A stretch of 64,000 bases of DNA from CAISIP01 sp038326025 (GTDB taxonomy: Bacteria > Pseudomonadota > Gammaproteobacteria > Burkholderiales > Burkholderiaceae_C): contig JBBQJP010000006.1 in the NCBI GenBank assembly GCA_038326025.1, forward strand, positions 51,302 through 115,301, given 5' to 3'. Shown here one piece after another: positions 16,157 through 26,409 of this stretch. The position numbers and the translations under genes were made by a program. The first letter of the stretch is position 1. Each line of letters begins with the position of its first letter. Under the pieces are notes generated by a model. That model made no database searches. It saw only the letters and a program-made list of their open reading frames with translations, and was not told where the DNA came from.

Positions 16157-18336
16157 GCACTCCATTCGAGCATCAGTGTGGCCAGCGGTGGCAGGTTCAG
16201 TTCGACGGACCAGGGCTTGCCATGGCTGGGCGTGGCTTGCGCGCTGGCCGCGCCATTGGGCGTGCCGACATTGCTGCCACCGTAGTGTTTCGAATCGGTG
16301 TTAAGGCATTCGCGGTATTCACCAGCGTAAGGCACGCCGATCCTGAAGTGGGAATGCGGCGTCGGCGTGAAGTTGCACACCACCACCACACAGGTGCGCT
16401 CGTCGGTGCCGCGGCGAATGAAGCTCACGACCGACTGGGATGCGTTGTCGTGGTCGATCCACTCGAATCCAGCGGGGACGAAATCGAGCTGGTGCAGGGC
16501 CGGCGTACGCCGATACAGATGGTTGAGGTCCCGCACCAGCCGCAACACGCCATCGTGATTGGCATCGTTCAGCAGATGCCAGTCCAGACTCTGGTCATGG
16601 TTCCATTCGCGTTCCTGTGCAAATTCGCAGCCCATGAACAGCAGCTTCTTGCCAGGGTGCGCGAACATGAAACCATAGTAGGCGCGCAGGTTGGCAAACT
16701 TCTGCCAGCGGTCACCCGGCATCTTGCCCAGCATCGACCCCTTGCCATGGACCACTTCATCGTGCGAAATCGGCAACACGAAGTTCTCGTTGAACGCATA
16801 GGCCAGGCCGAAGGTCATCTCGCCATGATGGAACGGGCGATGGATCGGATCGCGGGCGATGTATTGCAGCGTGTCGTGCATCCAGCCCATGTTCCACTTG
16901 TAATGGAAACCCAGGCCGCCGGCATAGGTGGGGCGCGACACCGCCGGGAAGGCAGTCGATTCCTCGGCCAGCGTGATGGCCTGCGCACGTTGTGCGCCCA
17001 CGACTTCGTTCATGCGCTTGAGAAAAGCGATCGCCTCGAGGTTCTCACGCCCGCCGTGTTCGTTGGGAATCCACTCACCTGGTTCGCGGCTGTAGTCGCG
17101 GTACAACATGGAGGCTACTGCATCGACGCGCAGTCCATCGACGCCGAAGCGCTCAAGCCAGTACAACGCGTTACCCACCAGGAAATTGCGCACCTCCGTG
17201 CGACCCAGGTTGTAGATCAGCGTGTTCCAGTCGTTGTGGAAACCCTCGCGCGGATCGGCGTATTCATACAAGTGGGTGCCGTCGAAATTGGCGAGGCCAT
17301 GGGCATCGGTCGGAAAGTGCGCGGGAACCCAGTCAAGTAACACGCCGATGCCGGCATCGTGGCAACGGGCGACGAAGCGGCCCAGGCCCTCGGGTGGCCC
17401 GAAGCGGGCGGTGGGCGCGTACAGGCCGATCGGCTGGTAGCCCCATGATCCGTCGAACGGATGCTCGCTGATGGGTAGCAGTTCGAGGTGGGTGAACCCC
17501 ATGTCCACCGCATAAGGCACGAGTGTGTCGGCGAGTTCGTCCCAGGTCAGCCAGCGGTCGTTTTCTTCGGTCTTGCGCCGCCATGAGCTCAGGTGCACTT
17601 CGTAGATGCTCATGGGCGCATCCAGCGCATTGGCGGCGCCGCGCTTGGGGTCGGCTGCCACCACCGGCGGCAACTGCGCCACGACACTGGCCGTAGACGG
17701 GCGCAGTTCGGCGCGCAGCGCAAACGGGTCGGCGCGCTGCGGCAGCATCTGGCCGGCCTGATCGCGCAGGGCAAACTTGTAGTTCGCGCCTTGCGCAACA
17801 CCGGGCAGGAACAACTCCCAGACGCCACACTCGCGGCGCAAGCGCATCGGATGGCGGCGAGCGTCCCAGTGGTTGAAGTCACCCACCACGCTGACACACG
17901 AGGCGTTTGGCGCCCACACCGCGAAACGAGTGCCCGCGACACCTTCCATGGTGGTCAGCTGCGCACCCATCACTTCAAAGGGCCGCAGGTGCGTGCCTTC
18001 GCCCAGCAACCACAGGTCGATGTCGCCCAGCACCGGGCCAAAGCGGTAGGGGTCGTCCATCACCACCTTGCTGCCATCGCCCCAGAGTACCTGCAACTGG
18101 TAGGGAGTCGTGAGCGCGGATGTCAGCACCTGTTCGAAGAAACCGGTGTCATGGCATCTGGCCAGCGTGGCCAGCACCTCCTGCGAAGGCGTGGCCACCA
18201 CCTGCACCTGGTCGGCCCCGGGGATGAATACGCGTACCGAGGTTTGCCCGTCACCGGCATCGTGCGGACCCAGCACCGCGAACGGATCGCCATGGGCCCC
18301 CTGGCAGATCAGCGCGATATCGGTCGGGTTCAGCAT
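16153..18336 (-). CDS. glgB: 1,4-alpha-glucan branching enzyme
   Basis: This 727-residue GH13_9 enzyme creates alpha-1,6 branches in growing glycogen. It has the N1 and CBM48 domains (about residues 1-220), then the catalytic barrel with DWVPAHFPTD, nucleophile Asp in GLRVDAVASM (about 402), acid/base Glu in LAEESTAFPAV (about 457) and ISHDEVVHGKGSM. The ATG at 18334-18336 matches family N-termini; the longer frame runs into glgP and is rejected. It lies 20 bases after glgP. Its stop starts the ATGA relay that leads to glgX. Confidence 0.97.
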   Translation of the reverse strand: MLNPTDIALICQGAHGDPFAVLGPHDAGDGQTSVRVFIPGADQVQVVATPSQEVLATLARCHDTGFFEQVLTSALTTPYQLQVLWGDGSKVVMDDPYRFGPVLGDIDLWLLGEGTHLRPFEVMGAQLTTMEGVAGTRFAVWAPNASCVSVVGDFNHWDARRHPMRLRRECGVWELFLPGVAQGANYKFALRDQAGQMLPQRADPFALRAELRPSTASVVAQLPPVVAADPKRGAANALDAPMSIYEVHLSSWRRKTEENDRWLTWDELADTLVPYAVDMGFTHLELLPISEHPFDGSWGYQPIGLYAPTARFGPPEGLGRFVARCHDAGIGVLLDWVPAHFPTDAHGLANFDGTHLYEYADPREGFHNDWNTLIYNLGRTEVRNFLVGNALYWLERFGVDGLRVDAVASMLYRDYSREPGEWIPNEHGGRENLEAIAFLKRMNEVVGAQRAQAITLAEESTAFPAVSRPTYAGGLGFHYKWNMGWMHDTLQYIARDPIHRPFHHGEMTFGLAYAFNENFVLPISHDEVVHGKGSMLGKMPGDRWQKFANLRAYYGFMFAHPGKKLLFMGCEFAQEREWNHDQSLDWHLLNDANHDGVLRLVRDLNHLYRRTPALHQLDFVPAGFEWIDHDNASQSVVSFIRRGTDERTCVVVVCNFTPTPHSHFRIGVPYAGEYRECLNTDSKHYGGSNVGTPNGAASAQATPSHGKPWSVELNLPPLATLMLEWSA

Positions 18337-18356
18337 GGCGGTTTCCGTTTGGCGCG

Positions 18357-20840
18357 TCAGGGTGAAACCGCGGCAACGGGCGCGACGCGCCAGATGTCGG
18401 CAGCATAGGCGCGGATGGTGCGATCCGCAGAGAACGGGCCCATGCCCGCCACATTGGCAATGGCACGTGCCATCCATAAATCCGGCGTGCGGTACAAGGC
18501 GTCCACCCGCGCCTGTGTTGCGACGTACGACGCATAGTCGGCCAGCAACATGTAGTGGTCGCCGCCCCAGAGCAAGGAGTCCACCAGTTCACGATACCGG
18601 CCGGGCTCGTCGGGCGAAAACACATCGCCGGCAATCGCGTCGAGCGCTGCGCGCAAACCCGGCACGGTTTCGTAGTAACGCATCGGGTGGTAACCCTTGT
18701 GGCGCAACTCGCCCACCTCGGCCGTGCTCAGGCCGAAGATGAAGATGTTGTCATCGCCCACGTTCTGGCGAATTTCGATGTTGGCGCCGTCATCGGTGCC
18801 GATGGTCAGCGCGCCATTGAGCGCCAGTTTCATGTTGCCGGTGCCGGACGCTTCGGTTCCTGCGGTGGAAATCTGCTCGGACAGATCTGCACCCGGCATG
18901 ATGATTTCGGCCACCGACACACCGTAGTTGGGCAGAAACACCAGTTTGAGCTTGTCGCCAATGCGGGGGTCGGCATTGATGACGCTGGCCACATCATGGA
19001 TCAGGCGGATGATGGATTTGGCCGTGTGGTACGACGACGCGGCCTTGCCCGCAAAGATGACCGTGCGCGGCACCCAGTCGGCCCGCGGGTCGGCCAGTAT
19101 GGCCTGGTAACGCGTCACCACGTGCAGCAGGTTGAGCAACTGGCGCTTGTACTCGTGAATGCGCTTGACCTGCACATCGAACAGGCTGGCCGGATGCACC
19201 GTAATGCCGGTGGCCTTGTGGATGTAGGCCGCCAGGCGCGCCTTGTTGGCATGTTTGATGGCTGCGAACTTCTCCAGGAACGCCGGATCCTCGCCCCTTT
19301 CGCGAAGGCGCTGCAATTCGTCAAGATCCCTCCTCCAACCGCCGCCCAGTGTGTCGTCGAGCAGGCCGGCCAGACCCGGGTTGGCCTGTGCCAGCCAGCG
19401 CCGCGGCGTGACACCGTTGGTCATGTTGGTGAAGCGTTCGGGCCACAGGCTGGCGAAGTCGGCAAAGATGGTCTTGACCAGCAGGTCGGAATGCAGCGCC
19501 GACACGCCATTGACCTTGTAGCTGCCCACAATCGACAGGTGGGCCATGCGCACGCGGCGTTCGCCATGCTCGTCGATCAGCGAGAGCCGCGACAGGAATC
19601 CGTGATCGCCCGGCCGATGCCGGGCCGCCTCTTCAAGAAATTCCTTGTTGATGCGAAAGATGATTTCCAGGTGACGCGGCAACACATGCTGCATCAGGCC
19701 CACCGACCAGGTCTCGAGCGCCTCCGGCATCAAGGTGTGGTTGGTATAGGAAAAACAGCGGGTGCAGATGGACCAGGCCTGGCCCCAGGCCATGCCGTGT
19801 TCGTCGACCAGCACGCGCATCAGTTCGGGCACACCAATGGCCGGGTGGGTGTCGTTGAGGTGGATTGCCACCTGGTCGGCCAGGTTGTCCAGACCGGGGT
19901 GTTCGGCGAGATGGCGCGCGATCAGGTCCTGGATCGACGCGGCGACGAAAAAATACTCCTGCTTCAGGCGCAATTCGCGTCCGGCGGGGGTGCTGTCATT
20001 GGGATACAGCACCCAGGAGATGTTTTCGTAGGCATTCTTGGCGCTGGCGGCGCGCGCATAGTCACCGGTATTGAAGGCGCCCAGGTCGATGTGGGCCGGC
20101 GCCATGGCGCGCCACAAGCGCAGCGTGCTCACCGTCTGATTGCCGTGCCCGGGCACAACCATGTCGTAGGCCTTGGCCAACACTTCGGCCGTGTGGCACC
20201 AGTTGGCGCTTGCGCTTGCGTGGTCGACCCAACCGCCAAAACGCACCGGATATCCGATGTCGGAGCGTGGAAACTCCCAGGGCGTGCCGTCCTTCAGCCA
20301 GGGGTCGGGGTATTCCATCTGGCAACCGTTCTGGATCTCCTGCGCGAACATGCCGTATTCATAACGGATGCCGTAGCCGAACGATGGCAACCCGACGGTG
20401 GCCATCGCGTCCAGGAAACATGCGGCAAGGCGACCCAGGCCGCCGTTGCCCAGTGCGGCATCGGGCTCGCACTCGGCGACCTCTTCCAGCGAACGCGCGA
20501 AATGCTCCAGCCCCCGGCCGGCTGCACCCGTCAGACCCAACGCGGCCAACGCGTTGGACATGCTGCGCCCGATCAGGAACTCCATCGAAAGGTAATAAAC
20601 CCGGCGTGCCTTGGCCGCTTGTTCGCGTGCCTGGGTCTTGACCCAGCGCCGCGACAATTCGGCCCTTGCCACCTGGGCCAGGGCCTGCATGACCTGGGTG
20701 CGCGAGGCGCTTTGCGGATCTACGCCTACGGTCTGCAGCAGGTGCTTCGCGATCGATTCAGCCAGATCGACTTGCGTATTGGGAGGGCTCAGGGTCACGG
20801 GCGGCGTCCTTTGATTTTCAAATACGGTCTTCGCTGGCAA
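18357..20840 (-). CDS. glgP: glycogen phosphorylase
   Basis: This 827-residue GT35 enzyme releases glucose 1-phosphate from glycogen ends using phosphate and pyridoxal phosphate. The PLP lysine is in EASGTGNMKLALNG (about residue 667), and the N-terminal catalytic region contains YYLSMEFLIGRS and NGGLGRLAACFLDAM. It is first of the four-gene degradation and branching operon. The 131-base gap to the divergent glgC start should hold promoters for both directions; I see no strong consensus. Confidence 0.97.
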   Translation of the reverse strand: MPAKTVFENQRTPPVTLSPPNTQVDLAESIAKHLLQTVGVDPQSASRTQVMQALAQVARAELSRRWVKTQAREQAAKARRVYYLSMEFLIGRSMSNALAALGLTGAAGRGLEHFARSLEEVAECEPDAALGNGGLGRLAACFLDAMATVGLPSFGYGIRYEYGMFAQEIQNGCQMEYPDPWLKDGTPWEFPRSDIGYPVRFGGWVDHASASANWCHTAEVLAKAYDMVVPGHGNQTVSTLRLWRAMAPAHIDLGAFNTGDYARAASAKNAYENISWVLYPNDSTPAGRELRLKQEYFFVAASIQDLIARHLAEHPGLDNLADQVAIHLNDTHPAIGVPELMRVLVDEHGMAWGQAWSICTRCFSYTNHTLMPEALETWSVGLMQHVLPRHLEIIFRINKEFLEEAARHRPGDHGFLSRLSLIDEHGERRVRMAHLSIVGSYKVNGVSALHSDLLVKTIFADFASLWPERFTNMTNGVTPRRWLAQANPGLAGLLDDTLGGGWRRDLDELQRLRERGEDPAFLEKFAAIKHANKARLAAYIHKATGITVHPASLFDVQVKRIHEYKRQLLNLLHVVTRYQAILADPRADWVPRTVIFAGKAASSYHTAKSIIRLIHDVASVINADPRIGDKLKLVFLPNYGVSVAEIIMPGADLSEQISTAGTEASGTGNMKLALNGALTIGTDDGANIEIRQNVGDDNIFIFGLSTAEVGELRHKGYHPMRYYETVPGLRAALDAIAGDVFSPDEPGRYRELVDSLLWGGDHYMLLADYASYVATQARVDALYRTPDLWMARAIANVAGMGPFSADRTIRAYAADIWRVAPVAAVSP

Positions 20841-20971
20841 GCAACTGACGCGCGCTCTAGTCCAGGCCGGTCGTGGGATTTTCGCATGCGGTAACCAGGC
20901 TGTAACCCCGGCTGGTTCGCGGGCATTAAGATGGCAGTGCGCTTCAGATTCGCGACTCGGAAGGAGACACG

Positions 20972-22240
20972 ATGCCTACTACTGACCTGGCCAAAGGCCT
21001 CGACCTGCCCAAACGCGCTGTGGCGCTGGTACTAGCCGGTGGACGCGGCAGCCGCCTGATGGACCTGACCGATCGGCGCGCCAAGCCGGCGGTTTATTTC
21101 GGTGGCAAATTCCGCATCATCGATTTCGCGTTGTCGAACTGCCTGAACTCCGGCGTGCGGCGCATCGGCGTGATCACGCAATACAAGTCGCACAGCCTGC
21201 TGCGCCATTTGCAGCGCGGCTGGGCGTTCCTCAAGAGCGAGATGAACGAGTTTGTCGACCTGCTGCCGGCGCAGCAACGCAACGACGACGAGAGCTGGTA
21301 CCGCGGCACCGCCGACGCGGTGTACCAGAACCACGACATCCTGGAAGGTTACGGCGCGGACTTCATCGTGGTGCTGGCGGGCGACCACATCTACAAGATG
21401 AACTATGCATTGATGCTGGCCGACCATGTCAACAAGGGCCGGCCCTGCACCGTGGCGTGCATCGCGGTGCCGCGCAGCGAGGCCAGCGCTTTCGGTGTGA
21501 TGGCAGTGGACGAGAACAACACGATCACCGATTTTCTGGAAAAGCCGGCCGATCCTCCGGCCATGCCCGGGCATCCGGACCAGTCGCTTGCCAGCATGGG
21601 CGTTTATATCTTCGACGCCAAATACCTGTATGCGGAACTTGAGCGCGACATCGCCGACCCGAACTCCGCCCATGATTTCGGCAAGGACATCATTCCCCAC
21701 GCCGTGCGAAACGGCTGTGCCGCGGCGCACCCGTTTTCTCTCAGTTGCGTGCCCAATCCGTCGTCCGGCGAAGACTACTGGCGCGACGTCGGCACCGTGG
21801 ATGCCTATTGGGATGCCAACATCGACCTGACAGCGACTGATCCCAAGCTCAATCTGTACGACAAACGATGGCCGATCTGGACCTACCAGGCGCAATTGCC
21901 GCCCGCCAAGTTCGTGCACAACCAGGAAGATCGACGCGGAATTGCGATCGAGTCGATGGTGTCCGGTGGCTGCATCGTTTCGGGACAGGTATTTCGCTCG
22001 GTGCTGTTTTCCAGCGTACGGGTGCACTCCCACTCGGTCGTGGACTGGTCGGTTTTGCTGCCGGACGTGCAGGTCGGCCGCGGGGCGCGCTTGAGCCGCG
22101 CCGTGGTGGACCGGGGCTGTGTCATTCCCGATGGCATGGTGATCGGTGAAGACGCGGAACTCGATGGACAGCGCTTTTACCGCAGTCCGAACGGTATTTG
22201 TCTGGTGACAGCGGCCAAGCTGGCGAAAATTCAAGCATGA
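20972..22240 (+). CDS. glgC: glucose-1-phosphate adenylyltransferase
   Basis: This 422-residue enzyme makes ADP-glucose, the committed step of bacterial glycogen synthesis. The N-terminal Rossmann-like domain has the nucleotide loop VLAGGRGSRLMDLTDRRAKP and FRIIDFALSNCLNSG; the C-terminal part is a left-handed beta-helix with LIVDWSVLL-like hexapeptide turns. GGAAGGAGA lies before the ATG. Its stop overlaps the glgA start as ATGA (22237-22240), so synthesis genes are coupled and divergent from the degradation operon. Confidence 0.97.
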   Translation: MPTTDLAKGLDLPKRAVALVLAGGRGSRLMDLTDRRAKPAVYFGGKFRIIDFALSNCLNSGVRRIGVITQYKSHSLLRHLQRGWAFLKSEMNEFVDLLPAQQRNDDESWYRGTADAVYQNHDILEGYGADFIVVLAGDHIYKMNYALMLADHVNKGRPCTVACIAVPRSEASAFGVMAVDENNTITDFLEKPADPPAMPGHPDQSLASMGVYIFDAKYLYAELERDIADPNSAHDFGKDIIPHAVRNGCAAAHPFSLSCVPNPSSGEDYWRDVGTVDAYWDANIDLTATDPKLNLYDKRWPIWTYQAQLPPAKFVHNQEDRRGIAIESMVSGGCIVSGQVFRSVLFSSVRVHSHSVVDWSVLLPDVQVGRGARLSRAVVDRGCVIPDGMVIGEDAELDGQRFYRSPNGICLVTAAKLAKIQA

Positions 22241-23697
22241 AGGTATTGCACGCGGCGGCCGAGGTTTTCCCGCTGCTCAAGACCGGTGGCCTGGCCGATG
22301 TGATGGGCGCATTGCCGCAGGCGCTGGTTGCGGCCGGCGCTGATGTGCGCCTGGTGCTGCCGGGTTTCCCCGCGTTCGTGCAGGCGCTGCAAAAGCCCAA
22401 GCTGGTATGCGAAATCGGTGCCCAGTTTGGCGCCGCACGCGTGAGCCTGCGCCGCGGCATGTTGGCCGGTTGCGGTCTGTCCGCGTACGTGATCGACGCA
22501 CCCCATCTGTATGCCCGCGAGGGCAACCCCTACCTGGCGGCCGATGGCAGCGAGTGGCCCGACAACCTGCAGCGTTTTGCCTTGCTTGGGTGGGTGGCGG
22601 CGCACCTGGCCAGCGGCGAACTCGACACGGCCTGGAAGCCCGATGTATTACATGTGCACGACTGGCATGCGGCGATGGCCTGTGCTTACGGGGCCGCCCA
22701 TCCCGTGGCCCGCACACCGACGGTTTTCACCGTGCACAACCTGGCCTACCAGGGACTGTTTGATGCAGCGGACTTCCATCTGCTCGGCCTGGCGTCGCGT
22801 TTCATGTTGAGCGCGGGCCTGGAGTTTCACGGCCAGATCTCCTTCATGAAGGCCGGGCTGGCCTACGCACACCGGGTGACCACGGTCAGCCCGAGTTATG
22901 CCGCCGAGATGGCGACGCCGGAGTTCGGCTGCGGGCTCGAAGGCCTGGTGCATTCGCGCGGCGCCGATGTGTCGGGCATCCTCAACGGAGTGGACGGCAA
23001 GGTCTGGAATCCGCAGGCCGATGTTTTCATCGGAGCACCGTACACCGCCCGGGCGCTGGACGGCAAGGCGCGCAACAAGGCCATGCTGCAACAGGCGCTG
23101 GGACTGCGGGTCGACGCCGGCATGCCGTTGTTCGCCGCAGTCAGCCGGCTCACGTCCCAGAAAGGCCTGGACCTGGTGCTGACCGCGCTGCCTTCCCTGC
23201 TCGCCCAGGGCGCACAGCTGGCGATCCTGGGCAGTGGCGACGCCGCGCTGGAGGCGGCGTTCACGGCCGCGGCGCTGCGGCACCCGGGCCTCGTGGCGGT
23301 AAGACTGGGTTATGACGAGTCGTTTGCGCACCAGATGATCGCCGGCGCCGACGCCATGCTGGTGCCCTCGCGTTTCGAGCCTTGTGGGTTGACCCAGCTT
23401 TATGCCTTGCGTTACGGCACCGTTCCAGTCGTGCGCCGGGTGGGTGGCCTGGCCGATACCGTCGTGGACTTCGCGACTTCCGGCGATGCCACCCACAGCG
23501 GAACCGGATTCATGTTCGACAAGGCGACGCCTGAGGCCCTCTCTGGCGCGTTACTGCGCACACTGGCGGCCTACCGTGACCCGCCGACTTGGCGTGCACT
23601 GATGACGCGCGGCATGGCGCAGGATTTCTCGTGGGCCCCTGCAGCCGAGCAGTACCTGGCCCTTTACCGTGCCTTGGACCAGGCCACCGCTCGATAG
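22237..23697 (+). CDS. glgA: glycogen synthase, ADP-glucose type
   Basis: This 486-residue GT5 enzyme transfers glucose from ADP-glucose to glycogen. The ADP-glucose motif KTGGLADV is at about residues 15-22, HVHDWHAA near 140, GILNGVD near 246, and the C-terminal nucleotide-sugar region PSRFEPCGLTQLYALRYG near 375. The ATG at 22237 is chosen because it overlaps the glgC stop and matches family N-termini; the longer frame lies within glgC. The gene ends 24 bases from the convergent racemase gene. Confidence 0.97.
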   Translation: MKVLHAAAEVFPLLKTGGLADVMGALPQALVAAGADVRLVLPGFPAFVQALQKPKLVCEIGAQFGAARVSLRRGMLAGCGLSAYVIDAPHLYAREGNPYLAADGSEWPDNLQRFALLGWVAAHLASGELDTAWKPDVLHVHDWHAAMACAYGAAHPVARTPTVFTVHNLAYQGLFDAADFHLLGLASRFMLSAGLEFHGQISFMKAGLAYAHRVTTVSPSYAAEMATPEFGCGLEGLVHSRGADVSGILNGVDGKVWNPQADVFIGAPYTARALDGKARNKAMLQQALGLRVDAGMPLFAAVSRLTSQKGLDLVLTALPSLLAQGAQLAILGSGDAALEAAFTAAALRHPGLVAVRLGYDESFAHQMIAGADAMLVPSRFEPCGLTQLYALRYGTVPVVRRVGGLADTVVDFATSGDATHSGTGFMFDKATPEALSGALLRTLAAYRDPPTWRALMTRGMAQDFSWAPAAEQYLALYRALDQATAR

Positions 23698-23721
23698 TCT
23701 CGCGCCGGCCGGCCGTCTTGC

Positions 23722-24456
23722 TTATGCCGCCAAGGATTCGACGACCTCGCACCCCGACATTGAAAACTGAACGCAGGCTTGCGCCAGGGCCTGCGTGGCA
23801 TCGATGCAGCGGTCGGCATACATGCTGCCTTGCATCGCAATCGGCAACTCGGTACACGCGAGAAGCAAAAGGTCGGCGCGCTGGGCGACGAGCAAAAGTT
23901 GCGCGGCTTGCGCGCCGGCCTCGCGGGCCAGCGTCATCTGTCCGGCTTTGACACTGGCAATCGCGCGATCAATGGCGTCTTGCGCCTGTGCATCGGCAAA
24001 CAGCAAATCGCCGCAGTCTGCCGACAACATGTGGTCATAAAGTCTGGATTCCCTGGTGCCGCGTGTGCCCATCAGGGCCACACGCAAACCCGGCTGCTCG
24101 CGCTGCGCAATCAAGGTCCGTACCGCATCGGCGATATGCAGGATAGGTCCCCGGGAAGACGCCTGCAACGGTGCATGCCAATGGTGCGCCGTGTTGCAGG
24201 CAATGGCGATGGCGTGCACACCCGCGTCCTGCAGCACGCGCACGCCGTCGAGCAGATGCGGCAGCGGCGCATCGGAGTGCGCGAGAACTGCGGCGCTGCG
24301 GTCCGGTATCTGCGGCACGCAGTACACGATCAGCGGAATATGGTCCTGATCGCGTAATGCCGGCGTGGCCGAGCGCACCTTGGCCATGAAATCAATGGTG
24401 GCAGCCGGGCCCATACCGCCCAACACGCCAATGCGCAGTTTCTCGTTTGCTTGCAC
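23722..24456 (-). CDS. aspartate/glutamate racemase family protein
   Basis: The 244-residue protein has the two catalytic cysteines of the family in AIACNTAHHW and LLLACTELPIA, and the N-terminal loop GVLGGMGPAATIDF of the aspartate racemase subgroup. A GTG start at 24454-24456 is preferred: AGGGGA lies 6 bases before it, and the longer frame upstream has no family similarity. As the last gene behind a TRAP transporter, a DmpA-type peptidase and a D-aminopeptidase, it probably interconverts released D- and L-acidic residues. Asp versus Glu preference cannot be told from the sequence. Confidence 0.88.
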   Translation of the reverse strand: MQANEKLRIGVLGGMGPAATIDFMAKVRSATPALRDQDHIPLIVYCVPQIPDRSAAVLAHSDAPLPHLLDGVRVLQDAGVHAIAIACNTAHHWHAPLQASSRGPILHIADAVRTLIAQREQPGLRVALMGTRGTRESRLYDHMLSADCGDLLFADAQAQDAIDRAIASVKAGQMTLAREAGAQAAQLLLVAQRADLLLLACTELPIAMQGSMYADRCIDATQALAQACVQFSMSGCEVVESLAA

Positions 24457-24515
24457 GTTATTCCCCTGCTCGTTCCATGACCGATACGGTATTTGCACCC
24501 TGCCGGACTCGGCCG

Positions 24516-25331
24516 TCAGAGCGTCGATGCGGCAGCGGCCCAAAGATAGAGCACGCCGAGTACTTCGCTTGCGGCCAGCGCATCGAACTCCACCGTCAAA
24601 GGGTCCAGGCGCTGGCTGCGCGGCAACATGGCGAACATGTCGGCCTGCACCAGGGTCTTGGCTTCGACGCGACAACAAAGCGGTGCCGCCATCGTCAGCG
24701 GGGTGGCCCGCGTCAGATCCGCGAGTGCCTGTTGCGCACCCGCTGCGATCATCTGAGCAGCCTTGGCTGGCGACACGCTGATGGCAGCCCGGTTACCGAC
24801 GGCCGACTTGACCACCACGCGTTGTGCGTTGGGTAACCAATGCGCCACTTCGCCGGCCAGGGCATCGTCGCCGCTGCAAAGGACGATGGGTACGCCGTGC
24901 TCGCCGGCCAGCAGCGCATACAGTGCCACCTCTCCGACGGGACGGTCGTTGAGCCACATCCGGTGAAACGCCAGGCCACTCATGGTGTGTGCCAGCACGC
25001 CTGAGGCGCCGGCCATGGCGTGGTAGCCGATCAGCATGACGGCGTCACAATCTTCCTGCAGGCCTTCGAGCATGCCGAAACGGCGCGGCTTGCCATGAAC
25101 CAACCGCGCCCGATCATCCAGCAGATCCGACAGCAGATTGCCGAAGCCGCCGTGTCCATCGGCGACCAGCACGTCGGTGGCGCCAGCATCAAAACACCCG
25201 CGAATCGCGGCATTGGCCTCGGCTGTCATCAGACGGCGCGCGTTGTCATAGTCAATCGCGCCGGCCCGTGTCTGATCGGGTCTGGAAACGCCTGCAACAC
25301 CTTCAATATCCACAGAAACGAGAACACGCAT
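24516..25331 (-). CDS. M55 family D-aminopeptidase (DppA-like)
   Basis: This 271-residue zinc peptidase resembles Bacillus DppA, a self-compartmentalising D-aminopeptidase. Likely metal ligands are Asp and Glu in SVDIEGVAG (residues 8 and 10), the His in ADGHGGF and the His in LIGYHAMAG; HTMSG is another conserved patch. It lies 4 bases after the DmpA-type gene and 59 bases before the racemase gene. It would release N-terminal D-residues such as D-Ala from short peptides, possibly of cell-wall origin. Confidence 0.9.
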   Translation of the reverse strand: MRVLVSVDIEGVAGVSRPDQTRAGAIDYDNARRLMTAEANAAIRGCFDAGATDVLVADGHGGFGNLLSDLLDDRARLVHGKPRRFGMLEGLQEDCDAVMLIGYHAMAGASGVLAHTMSGLAFHRMWLNDRPVGEVALYALLAGEHGVPIVLCSGDDALAGEVAHWLPNAQRVVVKSAVGNRAAISVSPAKAAQMIAAGAQQALADLTRATPLTMAAPLCCRVEAKTLVQADMFAMLPRSQRLDPLTVEFDALAASEVLGVLYLWAAAASTL

Positions 25332-25335
25332 CTGA

Positions 25336-26409
25336 TCACTCCGCCGTCAAAAACTCACGCCATTCGGGAAATGCCTCGGTGAAACCCAGGCGTTGTTGTC
25401 CACGGAAGCCGGTCACGGAGCGCGCCTGCAGCAAGACATGCAGGATCGCCTGCTCGGTCGCATCTGCGGCCGCCTGAAACAGCGGATCGATCAGCGCATC
25501 GTGCACCATGGCGACGGCCGGCATGGCACGCGACGGCTGTTGCGGCACGGTGTACGCGGTCGAGAACGCCAGTGCAATGTCGCCACTTCCATGCCCGAAC
25601 ACCGAACCCGTGCGCGCCAGCCCTGCGCCGGCGCGCAGCGCCAGGCGGCGTAACTGGCGGGCGTCGAGTGGCGCGTCGGTGGCGATCAGCGCGATGATCG
25701 AGCCCTTTTCGGGCTCAGTGGAAGCAGGCGCTGCGTTGTCCCGCACGCGCCGGGCCAGCCTGGCCCCTACCGCATGGCCGGCCAGCAACAGTTGCGGCAG
25801 GCGGCCGAAATTCGACAACACCAGTGCGCCGACACGGTAGCCACTACCCTGGCCGATCGGGGCGATCCGGGAGGCCGTACCAATGCCGCCCTTGTAGCCG
25901 AACATCGACATGCCGCGACCCGCGCCCAACGAACCTTCTTCGACGTCTTGACCGGCAACAGTCCAGGCCTGCAGATAGTGCGGCTCGGTGACGGCCATGC
26001 GCTGAATGTCGTTCAGATAACCATCGTTGCATTCGAACACCAACGGGTTGACGGTGTTCATGCCACGACCACACTCCGGATTGGCCGCTACACACTGGCG
26101 GATCTGCGCCGTCGCAACAGCGCCTACGGAGAATGTGTTGGTAAAGGCAATCGGGGTCTCCAGAACGCCCAGTTCTTCAATCTGCATCAACCCGATACTT
26201 TTGCCGAATCCGTTGAGCACAACAGACGCGGCTGGCACGCGATCGAGATAGGGATTGCCACCGTGTGGCCGCACGACCGTGACGCCGGTCTGCACCGCCC
26301 CATCGTCGATCGTGTGGTGGCCGACGCAAACACCGGGCACATCGCTGATGGCATTGCGCGGTCCTGCCTGCAATTCGCCGATGGGGGGCAAGCTACTGCG
26401 GGAGGTCAT
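25336..26409 (-). CDS. P1-family (DmpA-like) aminopeptidase/esterase
   Basis: The 357-residue protein is an Ntn-type self-cleaving hydrolase like L-aminopeptidase D-Ala-esterase/amidase DmpA. Near the C-terminal third, EKGSIIALIATDAPLDARQL contains the expected Gly-Ser autocleavage site that exposes the Ser nucleophile; NAISDVPGVCVGHHT is the conserved N-terminal part. It follows the TRAP genes by 150 bases and precedes the M55 peptidase by 4 bases. It should hydrolyse N-terminal residues, some of them D or beta amino acids, from imported peptides or amides. Confidence 0.92.
   Translation of the reverse strand: MTSRSSLPPIGELQAGPRNAISDVPGVCVGHHTIDDGAVQTGVTVVRPHGGNPYLDRVPAASVVLNGFGKSIGLMQIEELGVLETPIAFTNTFSVGAVATAQIRQCVAANPECGRGMNTVNPLVFECNDGYLNDIQRMAVTEPHYLQAWTVAGQDVEEGSLGAGRGMSMFGYKGGIGTASRIAPIGQGSGYRVGALVLSNFGRLPQLLLAGHAVGARLARRVRDNAAPASTEPEKGSIIALIATDAPLDARQLRRLALRAGAGLARTGSVFGHGSGDIALAFSTAYTVPQQPSRAMPAVAMVHDALIDPLFQAAADATEQAILHVLLQARSVTGFRGQQRLGFTEAFPEWREFLTAE

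Noticed and set aside
14980..17340. Plus-strand frame of 786 codons
   Set aside because: Antisense to glgX and glgB; composition is a mirror of GC-rich codons and it has no family features.
18555..20894. Plus-strand frame of 779 codons
   Set aside because: Antisense to glgP with no recognisable domain.
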